NCBI GenBank assembly: GCA_012841735.1
Contig: DUUE01000368.1
Location: 1 to 7,425, forward strand
Direction: 5' to 3'
DNA from: Bacillota bacterium
GTDB lineage: Bacteria > Bacillota > Dethiobacteria > Dethiobacterales > Dethiobacteraceae
Length of the DNA stretch: 7,425 bases
The position numbers were made by a program, and so were the translations under genes. Positions 1 to 5,659 of this stretch are shown one piece after another. Numbering within the stretch: the stretch's first letter is position 1; each line of letters begins with the position of its first letter. The notes below the pieces were generated by a model. The model was given only the letters and a program-made list of their open reading frames with translations. It was not told where the DNA came from and searched no databases.

Positions 1-37
1 AAGTGTCTGCAGAATCCTGAGAAAAAGGAGAAGACCA

Positions 38-826
38 GTGAATTCAACCGGGCGTTACCCAAATTTTAAGCAGGGAATACTTTTGCTTTTATTGTTTCTT
101 GTGCTGCAAGTAGGCCTGATCATAACCATTATTGCCCTGGAAATCCTGCTTTTCGGGCCGCAGCTGCTGAAGTTTGTTAAAAACCTGATTCCTTTCCTGG
201 CCATAACCGTCATCCTTGTCCTCGGCTGCAGAAAAAACGGTGAGTCTTGCAGGCAGTCTTACCCGCTCGGCCCCTTTCCCGCCGCCCTGCTGCCGCCCAT
301 GCTTTTGGCTCTGCTGGGCCTCGGCATTGTTGTGTCAGAACTTGACAACCTACTGCAGCAGTTTTTGCCGCTTCCCGAATGGTTCAGTGACATTTTTGCC
401 GGGGGTGGTCCCGAACTGCTGCTGATAGCAGTAATCCTGGCCCCTGTGTTGGAAGAGTTATTATTCCGGGGGCTGATGCTGCGCGGTTTTTTGACCCATC
501 ACAGCACAGCCAAAGCCATTTTGGGTTCCGCCCTGCTTTTTGCCGTGGCGCATTTCAACCCGTGGCAGTTTGCAACCGCTTTTTGTGCCGGCCTGCTTTT
601 TGGCTGGTGGTTTCTGCATACCGGGTCTCTGCTGCCCTGCATCGTCGGGCATGCCGTCCATAACGGGCTGCCGTTTTTACTGCTGCTGCTGCAGCTTGAG
701 ATCCCCGGGTATACAGTCCCCGGTTCTTTCCAGCCCTTCTGGTTTGATTTGCTTGGTGTGCTGCTGCTGGCTGCCGGCATCCTGCTGTTGCGCAGGAAAT
801 TTGCAGAGCAAGACGGCAGGCAGTAA
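38..826 (+). CDS. CPBP family intramembrane metalloprotease (CAAX/Abi type)
   Basis: A 262-residue, very hydrophobic protein with about seven or eight predicted membrane segments, in the usual size range for bacterial CPBP proteases. The family motifs are all present: EExxxR at residues 139-144 (EELLFR), FxxxH at 168-172, and HxxxN at 205-209 (HAVHN). In this family these glutamates, histidines and the asparagine bind the catalytic metal or water inside the membrane. Known relatives cleave prenylated proteins or peptides, or give immunity to peptide bacteriocins; the substrate here cannot be told. The start is GTG at 38, chosen because AAGGAG lies at 25-30, seven bases upstream. The same frame is open to the window edge, so a longer form is not formally excluded. 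No promoter is visible in the 37 bases before it, so it may be cotranscribed with a gene to the left. The next gene converges on it. Confidence 0.9.
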   Translation: MNSTGRYPNFKQGILLLLLFLVLQVGLIITIIALEILLFGPQLLKFVKNLIPFLAITVILVLGCRKNGESCRQSYPLGPFPAALLPPMLLALLGLGIVVSELDNLLQQFLPLPEWFSDIFAGGGPELLLIAVILAPVLEELLFRGLMLRGFLTHHSTAKAILGSALLFAVAHFNPWQFATAFCAGLLFGWWFLHTGSLLPCIVGHAVHNGLPFLLLLLQLEIPGYTVPGSFQPFWFDLLGVLLLAAGILLLRRKFAEQDGRQ

Positions 827-829
827 GCC

Positions 830-854
830 GGTCCCGCCTGCCGGGACCAGCTTT
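830..854 (+). terminator. weak hairpin terminator after the CPBP protease gene
   Basis: GGTCCCG (830-836) and CGGGACC (842-848) form a perfect 7-bp stem with a 5-base loop, starting 4 bases after the protease stop codon. Only a short T-rich stretch (CTTTG) follows, so termination may be inefficient. There is no T tract in the minus direction, so it is unlikely to serve the converging hydrolase gene. Confidence 0.45.
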
Positions 855-873
855 GTCACAGGAAACAAAAGTT

Positions 874-1818
874 TCAGCCACGCAGAAAGCGGTCCAGAAA
901 AGCGAGGTTTTTCTCCAGGTTCTCCCGGGTGAAAAAGCACGGGTCAGCATGGCCTGCCTCAGCCAGAATCTCAAGGAATACTTTGTTCCTGCCGGCGGCT
1001 TTTCCCAGTTTCTCCGCCAGGGCAACTGACTGTTCGCAGGGGACCACAATATCCTTCCTGCCGTGCTGGATGAAGAACGGCGGTGCGTCAGCAGTCAGAT
1101 AAGTTTCCGGGTTGGCCGCCCGTGCCAGTTCCGGCGCGTCTGCAAGCGCAGCTCCGAGAAAGAGCTCTTCCAGGGTGCAGAGGCCGGGCTGCGGCGGTGT
1201 CACGCCCATAGCCTGCAGCTGTCTCCTCATCGCCAGGAAATCGCAGGGACCATACCAGTCCACCACTGCCCGGACGGTTGCAGAATAGCCGGGGGAACCC
1301 AGGGAGGTATCGTTTAACTGCCCCGCAGCTTCCGAGGTGGCTGCCAGAGCGGCCAGGTGCCCGCCCGCCGAATCTCCCCAGAGGGCAATGCGGTCCGGCA
1401 GCAGGTGATACTGCTGTGCATGCCGGCGCAACCAGCGGACGGCCGCTTTAACTTCATAAACCTGCACCGGGAATTCGGCTTTGTCACTTAAGGTGTAGTC
1501 GACGGAAACGAGGGCATACCCCCGTTGCAGTACATAAAACAACGGCTCCATGGTAATTGAGCGTTTGTTCCCCATAAACCAGCCGCCGCCGTGGATGTAG
1601 AGAATGACAGGCCAGGGGCCGCTGCCTGCCTCCGGCAGGTAAATGTCCAATGTCTGCCCGTCCGTTTTGTCGGTGTAAGGTAGATCAAGCCACTTGCGAC
1701 TGAATCTGTCCACCTGAACGTCAGGCACGGCGGCAAAAACACCTAACTGCCGCCGCCATTGCTCCACATACTGCGCTTTCGGCACTCCCCCGATCAGCAG
1801 TTCCTGCTGTGCGCCCAT
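874..1818 (-). CDS. alpha/beta hydrolase, carboxylesterase/lipase-like
   Basis: A 314-residue cytoplasmic alpha/beta hydrolase with no signal peptide. The oxyanion-hole motif HGGGW is at residues 76-80 and the nucleophile elbow GDSAGG at 148-153, giving Ser150. Likely acid and base residues are Asp256 (GRKD) and His290 (AGHAD), so the catalytic triad looks complete. The HGGG plus GDSAGG pattern and the spacing fit the hormone-sensitive-lipase-like or BD-FAE esterases, which hydrolyse short-chain esters or acetylated or feruloylated sugars. The actual substrate is not predictable. About 45 residues precede the core fold, with an LPYTDKTDGQTLDIYLP-type entry strand common in this group. The ATG start at 1818 follows a strong AGGGGGG ribosome binding site. 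The gene appears to be monocistronic, transcribed divergently from pyrB. Confidence 0.9.
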   Translation of the reverse strand: MGAQQELLIGGVPKAQYVEQWRRQLGVFAAVPDVQVDRFSRKWLDLPYTDKTDGQTLDIYLPEAGSGPWPVILYIHGGGWFMGNKRSITMEPLFYVLQRGYALVSVDYTLSDKAEFPVQVYEVKAAVRWLRRHAQQYHLLPDRIALWGDSAGGHLAALAATSEAAGQLNDTSLGSPGYSATVRAVVDWYGPCDFLAMRRQLQAMGVTPPQPGLCTLEELFLGAALADAPELARAANPETYLTADAPPFFIQHGRKDIVVPCEQSVALAEKLGKAAGRNKVFLEILAEAGHADPCFFTRENLEKNLAFLDRFLRG

Positions 1819-1857
1819 AAGATCCCCCCTAAAGAATAGTTTTTCCTCTTATGGTTA

Positions 1858-1887
1858 ATTATACCGCAGCGGCGGGCGGTAAAACAA
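1858..1887 (-). promoter_or_regulatory. predicted sigma-A promoter of the hydrolase gene
   Basis: On the minus strand a consensus TATAAT -10 box (1858-1863) follows a weak -35 box TTGTTT (1882-1887) at 18 bp. This predicts a start of transcription near 1851 and a leader of about 33 bases that carries the ribosome binding site. Confidence 0.6.
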
Positions 1888-1898
1888 CCGTCAACCTG

Positions 1899-1920
1899 TC
1901 CCGGTGCATATTGACCGGGA
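1899..1920. repeat. inverted repeat between divergent promoters
   Basis: TCCCGGT (1899-1905) and ACCGGGA (1914-1920) form a perfect 7-bp inverted repeat with an 8-base spacer. The right arm overlaps the predicted -35 box of pyrB (1911-1916), and the left arm lies 12 bp from the hydrolase -35 box. There is no T tract on either side, so it is more like an operator than a terminator. No regulator can be named. Confidence 0.4.
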
Positions 1921-1939
1921 GCAAAAAGCACCATAAAAT
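1911..1939 (+). promoter_or_regulatory. predicted sigma-A promoter of pyrB-aroD
   Basis: TTGACC (1911-1916) and TAAAAT (1934-1939) are spaced by 17 bp, giving a near-consensus promoter. The predicted transcription start is around 1945-1947, at the edge of an A-rich run (1941-1952). This leaves an untranslated leader of about 60 bases. Confidence 0.65.
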
Positions 1940-1945
1940 GAAAAC

Positions 1946-1979
1946 AAAAAAAGCAGCCTGTGCCAATTATGGCGGCTGC
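1946..1979 (-). terminator. terminator-shaped hairpin pointing away from pyrB
   Basis: GCAGCC (1953-1958) pairs with GGCTGC (1974-1979), and GCC (1962-1964) with GGC (1971-1973), around an AATTAT loop; TGT (1959-1961) is bulged. Read on the minus strand the stem is followed directly by seven Ts (1952 to 1946), the form of an intrinsic terminator. On the plus strand there is no T tract, and the same stem would lie at the 5' end of the pyrB leader RNA. No minus-strand gene lies just before it, so its role is unclear. It may stop antisense transcripts or insulate the hydrolase gene. Confidence 0.5.
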
Positions 1980-2005
1980 AACTTGTACAAGCCTGGAGGA
2001 GTATT

Positions 2006-2920
2006 ATGTACCATGTATTGAGTTGTGACCAGTTTAGCAGGGCCGACCTGGAAGGCATTTTCCGGCTGACAGACAATATCCGCGCTCAGCCCCGGGCTTT
2101 CCGGACGGCGCTGGCCGGCAAAATTGTCGCCACTGTTTTTTATGAGCCCAGTACCAGGACAAGACTGTCTTTTGAAGCGGCGGTCTTACGCCTGGGCGGA
2201 ACTGTAATCAGCACGGAAAATGCAAAGGAAATGTCTTCGGCCATTAAAGGCGAGAGCCTGCCGGATACAATCCGTGTTATTGGCGGTTATTGTGACGCCA
2301 TTGTCCTGCGGCATCCCGACATCAGGTCGGCGGAAGATGCGGCCAGGGTGTCACAGGTGCCTGTGCTCAATGCGGGCAGCGGCAGCGGGGAACATCCCAC
2401 CCAGGCTGTTTTGGATGTCTATACCATTTACCAGTACAAGCAAAAAATTGACGGCCTGAAGGTCGCCGTCCTGGGTGACCTGCTTTTCGGCCGTACCGTC
2501 CACTCACTGGTTAAACTGCTTGCTTTATACGAGGATATTACCATTTATGGCTTAAGCCATGATGTTTTGAGCCTGCCGGAGGATTACTCGGCTTACCTGG
2601 AGGCAAGAGGTATCCGCTACATACCCTGCCGCTCGCTCCCTGAGATCCCGCCGGAAGTTGACGTTCTCTACCATACGCGCACACAGACGGAACGTTTTGC
2701 CAACACCGACCTGCCAATTGAGGAGTTTGTCATCGATAAAAAAGCCCTGGATTATTTTTCTCCCCATACCATCCTGATGCATCCCCTGCCCCGCAGGAAT
2801 GAAATCGCGCCGGATGTGGACGGGGACAGGCGGGCGGTGTTTTTTGCCCAGTCACATTACGGCATGTATGTACGCATGAGTTTGTTGCACAGCATTCTCA
2901 AACAGGACAGCGAGGGCTGA
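2006..2920 (+). CDS. pyrB: aspartate carbamoyltransferase catalytic subunit
   Basis: This 304-residue enzyme joins carbamoyl phosphate and L-aspartate to give N-carbamoyl-L-aspartate, the committed step of pyrimidine synthesis in the cytoplasm. The carbamoyl-phosphate loop STRTR is at residues 49-53. Ser77 and Lys81 stand where the neighbouring trimer subunit supplies its active-site loop. HPTQ is at 130-133, Arg163 lies in GDLLFGRTVHSL, the aspartate-binding Arg225 and Gln227 lie in HTRTQ, and HPLPR is at 259-263. All key residues match those of the Escherichia coli enzyme, and the length is normal for a catalytic chain. The ATG follows GGAGGAG (1995-2001). No regulatory subunit gene (pyrI) or other pyr gene is next to it; aroD follows after 2 bp, so the two are almost surely cotranscribed. 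I see no recognisable PyrR-binding leader. Confidence 0.96.
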   Translation: MYHVLSCDQFSRADLEGIFRLTDNIRAQPRAFRTALAGKIVATVFYEPSTRTRLSFEAAVLRLGGTVISTENAKEMSSAIKGESLPDTIRVIGGYCDAIVLRHPDIRSAEDAARVSQVPVLNAGSGSGEHPTQAVLDVYTIYQYKQKIDGLKVAVLGDLLFGRTVHSLVKLLALYEDITIYGLSHDVLSLPEDYSAYLEARGIRYIPCRSLPEIPPEVDVLYHTRTQTERFANTDLPIEEFVIDKKALDYFSPHTILMHPLPRRNEIAPDVDGDRRAVFFAQSHYGMYVRMSLLHSILKQDSEG

Positions 2921-2922
2921 AA

Positions 2923-3669
2923 ATGAGGGTGCTGCAAATAAGAGGTTGTGCAATCGGCAGCGGCAGGCCTAAAATCTGTGTCCCCCTTACCGCCGGGACG
3001 CTGCCTGTTTTGCTTGCCGAGGCCCGGGAAGTGGCGGACCACAAGCCCGATTTGGCCGAGTGGCGGGCCGACTATTTGCATGATATGCATGACCCGCAGC
3101 AGGCAAGAGCGGCGCTGCGGCAATTGCGTGCCGCACTGGGAGAGCTGCCGCTTATTTTTACCTGCCGTGACCGGCGGGAAGGCGGTGTGCGGGAAATGGC
3201 ACCGGAAGCCAGGGTAAGGCTGCTGCAGGCCGCCGCCACCGGCGGCGCCGACCTGGTGGACATTGAACTGCAGTCCGGCATTAACAACATCCGCGCTGTC
3301 ACAAGCCTCGCCCGGGAACATGGCGTTTACGTCATTGTCTCTTTCCATGATTTTGCCGCAACACCCCCGGTGGCGGAAATGGTCCGGATCCTGTGCCGCC
3401 AGCAGGACCTGGGTGCGGATATTGTCAAGCTGGCCGTCATGCCCCGGACTCCCCGGGATGTATTGCACCTGCTGGAGGCCACGCTCCTTTTCAGGGAAAA
3501 TTACGCGCAGGTGCCTGTCATTACCATGGCCATGTCTGGCCTGGGCCTGATCAGCCGTCTTGCCGGCGCCGCTTTCGGTTCGGATCTTACTTTTGCTTCT
3601 TACCGCAGGCAGACTGCTCCCGGTCAGATCCCCCTGGAGCTGCTGCGGGCAATCCAGCATTTGGCGTAA
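2923..3669 (+). CDS. aroD: 3-dehydroquinate dehydratase, type I
   Basis: A 248-residue type I dehydroquinase. It converts 3-dehydroquinate to 3-dehydroshikimate in the shikimate pathway through a Schiff-base lysine. The catalytic Lys169 is in KLAVMP, and the general acid/base His142 is in SFHDF. Substrate-binding residues are Glu46 and Arg48 (EWRAD), Arg82 (FTCRD), Arg212 (after MAMSGLG) and Gln235 (TAPGQ). Thr231 stands where the Salmonella enzyme has Ser232. The ATG lies 2 bp after the pyrB stop, and GAGGG at 2912-2916, inside the end of pyrB, acts as its ribosome binding site, so translation is probably coupled. No other aro genes are nearby. The gene ends 14 bp from the converging MATE gene. 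Confidence 0.96.
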   Translation: MRVLQIRGCAIGSGRPKICVPLTAGTLPVLLAEAREVADHKPDLAEWRADYLHDMHDPQQARAALRQLRAALGELPLIFTCRDRREGGVREMAPEARVRLLQAAATGGADLVDIELQSGINNIRAVTSLAREHGVYVIVSFHDFAATPPVAEMVRILCRQQDLGADIVKLAVMPRTPRDVLHLLEATLLFRENYAQVPVITMAMSGLGLISRLAGAAFGSDLTFASYRRQTAPGQIPLELLRAIQHLA

Positions 3670-3701
3670 CAGGGCAGGCAGCGTTATTGTGCCTGCCCCT
3701 G
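3670..3701. terminator. hairpin at the aroD / MATE convergence
   Basis: CAGGGCAGGCA (3670-3680) can pair with TGCCTGCCCCTG (3690-3701), leaving one C bulged at 3696 and a 9-base loop. It begins right after the aroD stop codon and overlaps the last codons of the MATE gene. The stem is strong but no T tract follows on either strand, so it is only a possible two-way terminator or RNA 3'-end structure. Confidence 0.35.
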
Positions 3702-5039
3702 CTGCTTGTGCAGGGTGCGCAGCAGCCTGGCAAACATGGCCACGGAAAGGAAAATGGAGAGAAAGTCGGAAACGGGATGGGCGAAGATAAAGCCGTTTAA
3801 GCCGAAGAAAGTATTCAGAATCAGAATGGAAGGGACAAAGAAAAGTCCCTGCCGTCCCAGGGAAAGAATCATTGATTCAAGTCCTTTTCCCATGGCCTGG
3901 AAAGAAACCATAATGGTAATCTGCACCGACATAAAAAGGCCGGGGACGGCAAAAAGGCGCAGCACACGTGCACCAAGGGCAATGATTTCACTGTTGTCAA
4001 TAAAGGCGCGGATGATTTGCGGCGCCAGGGTCAGGCCGACGGCGGTAAATAAGGCGGACAGCACCGTCCCGATGGTAATGGTGAATTTGAAGCCTTCTTT
4101 CAGGCGCCCGAAAAGTTTGGCGCCAAAGCAGTAGCCCGCCAGCGGCTGGTAGCCGAGGGCAAGGCCATGGATGAGCATAAAAGCCAGGGAGCTGGTGCGC
4201 ATGACGATTCCCATGGCGGCAATGACTGTGTCACCGTAGGATGCGGCCACGGCATTGGAGAATGTATGGACCACACTCATCAGGATCTGGTTGACAGCTA
4301 CCGGGATGCCGATTTTACAGATATCGATGATAATACCCCGGTGGAAGGAAAAGTAGGCGGGGGAGATGGAGACCACGCTTTTTTTGCGGACAAAATAAGT
4401 AATATAGTAGAGCACGCCGAATGAATTGCCGATAATGGTGGCTATGGCCGCACCGCGCACACCCAGATTTAAAGTGAGGATAAAAATGGGGTCCAGCAGG
4501 ATATTGATGACCGTGCCGGTCATCATGCCGATCATGGCTTCTGTGGTGGCCCCTTCGGCGCGCAGGATACCGCTTAATGAGACCTGCAGCAGCAGCACGG
4601 GGGCAAAAGCCATAATATATGACAAATAGATTTGAGTGAGCCGGAAAGTGTCCCCTGCGGCACCGATCAGCGTAAGAATGCGCTTAATATTAAGCAGAAA
4701 AACGGCAGCCATGACAATGCCTGTGCCCACCGCCAGGAAAAAGGAAATGGCGGCGGCTCTTTTGGCGTTTTCCAGTTCCTTTCTGCCCAGAGCCCTGGAA
4801 ATGTAAGAGGCGCCGCCGGTGGCAAACAGGTTGCCGAAGGCCTGTAATGTCATAAAAAGAGGAAAGGCAAGGGTAACGGCCGCAACGGCATTGGCGTCAT
4901 TCAACCGGCCGATGAAAAAGGTGTCGGCCAGATTGTAAAGCGCCTGGACAATCATGCCCATCATGGTGGGCAGAGCCAGTGTTACCACTGCCTTCCGGAT
5001 CGGCGCCTTTTCCAGAATCTGCAGACGGTCTGTTTGCAT
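3684..5039 (-). CDS. MATE family multidrug efflux transporter
   Basis: A 451-residue inner-membrane transporter of the MATE family, of normal length, with two homologous halves and about twelve predicted helices. Recognisable stretches are the N-terminal LPTMMGMIVQALYNLADTFF (residues 23-42) followed by IGRL, RAEGATTEAM in the middle of the first half, LLDPIF at 181-186, GYQPLAGYCFGAK at 296-308, and the C-terminal RQGLFFVPSILIL. The N-terminal signature is closest to MepA-like Firmicute MATE pumps. These export cationic drugs, dyes or metabolites in exchange for Na+ or H+; the substrate here is unknown. Its ATG (5039) lies 15 bp after the stop of the MarR gene and has AGAGAGGA as ribosome binding site. 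The two genes thus form an operon, and the regulator probably controls the pump. Confidence 0.95.
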   Translation of the reverse strand: MQTDRLQILEKAPIRKAVVTLALPTMMGMIVQALYNLADTFFIGRLNDANAVAAVTLAFPLFMTLQAFGNLFATGGASYISRALGRKELENAKRAAAISFFLAVGTGIVMAAVFLLNIKRILTLIGAAGDTFRLTQIYLSYIMAFAPVLLLQVSLSGILRAEGATTEAMIGMMTGTVINILLDPIFILTLNLGVRGAAIATIIGNSFGVLYYITYFVRKKSVVSISPAYFSFHRGIIIDICKIGIPVAVNQILMSVVHTFSNAVAASYGDTVIAAMGIVMRTSSLAFMLIHGLALGYQPLAGYCFGAKLFGRLKEGFKFTITIGTVLSALFTAVGLTLAPQIIRAFIDNSEIIALGARVLRLFAVPGLFMSVQITIMVSFQAMGKGLESMILSLGRQGLFFVPSILILNTFFGLNGFIFAHPVSDFLSIFLSVAMFARLLRTLHKQQGQAQ

Positions 5040-5054
5040 TAACAGGTCCTCTCT

Positions 5055-5498
5055 TTAGTGCAAAATTTTTTCCATTAAACTGATGATGGTATTGCAGGCA
5101 TGGAAAAATTGTTCCCGCTCGGCGGCAGAAAGCACTTTAAACTTGGTATCATAATATTTCCTGATGTCGGCGTCCAGCTCACTGACGTAAGCTTTGCCTT
5201 TTGCCGTCAATTCCAGTGAAATTTTCCGTTTGTCCGCAGTGTCCGGCCTGCGGCTTAAATAGTCCATTGTTTCCAGCTTGTCGACAATGTGCGTAAAGGA
5301 ACCTTTTTCAACGCCGGTATATTTGCTTAACTCCGTCATGCTTTTATCGCCATGCATTTTGACTGCCAAAAGTGTCCGCTCCTGTGATTTATTGAGCAGC
5401 CGGGCAGACTCCTGTTTCCAGAAGCCGTCCAGAAGTTCAAATTTCAGCCGGGGGATGGCCCACAGCAGTTTCAATAATTGAGCATCTGAAATTTCCAC
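5055..5498 (-). CDS. MarR family transcriptional regulator
   Basis: A 147-residue winged-helix repressor, the usual MarR size. The DNA-binding part runs from about residue 35 to 105: a helix-turn-helix around SMTELSKYTGVEKGSFTHIV and a wing with the conserved D-x-R pattern in DTADKRKISLELT. Helices at both ends should form the dimer. The GTG at 5498 is chosen as the start because AGAGGTG (5504-5510) lies five bases upstream. A longer open frame to 5633 would run through this gene's promoter and through the terminator of the neighbouring gene, so it is rejected. It is the first gene of an operon with the MATE pump. MarR proteins usually repress their own operon and release DNA when they bind a small aromatic ligand or are oxidised. 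No reactive cysteine is evident near the N terminus, so ligand binding is more likely. Confidence 0.92.
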   Translation of the reverse strand: MEISDAQLLKLLWAIPRLKFELLDGFWKQESARLLNKSQERTLLAVKMHGDKSMTELSKYTGVEKGSFTHIVDKLETMDYLSRRPDTADKRKISLELTAKGKAYVSELDADIRKYYDTKFKVLSAAEREQFFHACNTIISLMEKILH

Positions 5499-5515
5499 AT
5501 GAGCACCTCTTTTCA

Positions 5516-5537
5516 GGTAATAGTTTGCATTACAACC
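5516..5537. promoter_or_regulatory. candidate MarR operator in the marR-MATE leader
   Basis: The interrupted inverted repeat GTAAT (5517-5521), 7 bases, ATTAC (5529-5533) is flanked by G on the left and CC further out on the right. It lies between the predicted transcription start and the ribosome binding site of the MarR gene. Its size (17 bp) and AT-rich half-sites fit autoregulation by a MarR dimer, but the match is short. Confidence 0.35.
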
Positions 5538-5547
5538 AGGCTTTCCT

Positions 5548-5577
5548 ATTATAGCTGATATTACTCGCCGGGAACAA
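5548..5577 (-). promoter_or_regulatory. predicted sigma-A promoter of the marR-MATE operon
   Basis: On the minus strand a consensus TATAAT (5548-5553) lies 18 bp after TTGTTC (5572-5577). Transcription should start near 5541, giving a leader of roughly 43 bases that contains the candidate operator. Confidence 0.65.
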
Positions 5578-5615
5578 GTTTTTTTGCGAAATTCCCTCCT
5601 GCCGCCGGGGAGACC

Positions 5616-5646
5616 AAAAAAGACAGCCCGCAAGGACTGTCTTTTT
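5616..5646 (-). terminator. intrinsic terminator of the NapH-reductase fusion gene
   Basis: AAAAAGACAG (5617-5626) pairs perfectly with CTGTCTTTTT (5637-5646), and CC/GG adds two inner pairs with a bulged A at 5636. In the minus direction the hairpin ends in six Ts (5621-5616), 14 bp after the stop codon of the fusion gene. The matching A and T runs could also let it work on the plus strand. Confidence 0.85.
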
Positions 5647-5659
5647 CCCGCCGCAGCGT

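Noticed and set aside
1..20. possible last codons of a gene to the left (VSAES then TGA at 18-20)
   Set aside because: A stop codon 17 bases before the protease start fits an operon, but a few codons are not enough to support a gene, and another frame is also open here.
661..700. CTG/CAG-rich run in the protease gene
   Set aside because: It reflects leucine codons in membrane segments, not a tandem repeat with independent structure.
555..1049. 164-codon minus-strand open frame spanning the end of the protease and hydrolase genes
   Set aside because: It crosses two real genes in a wrong frame, is rich in Arg, Ala and Gln as shadow frames are, and shows no motif.
1940..2005. PyrR-binding attenuator or T-box leader before pyrB
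   Set aside because: The leader is only about 60 bases. I see no PyrR-type binding loop, no antiterminator/terminator pair in the plus direction, and no T-box motif.
2857..3660. 267-codon open frame on the minus strand opposite aroD
   Set aside because: It lies fully antisense to a clear aroD with intact catalytic residues, has no recognisable domain, and has low-complexity, shadow-like composition. Long antisense frames are expected in GC-rich genes.
5499..5633. 45-residue N-terminal extension of the MarR protein
   Set aside because: It would cover the gene's own promoter and leader and part of the upstream terminator. A good ribosome binding site sits right before the GTG at 5498, which gives the usual family length.
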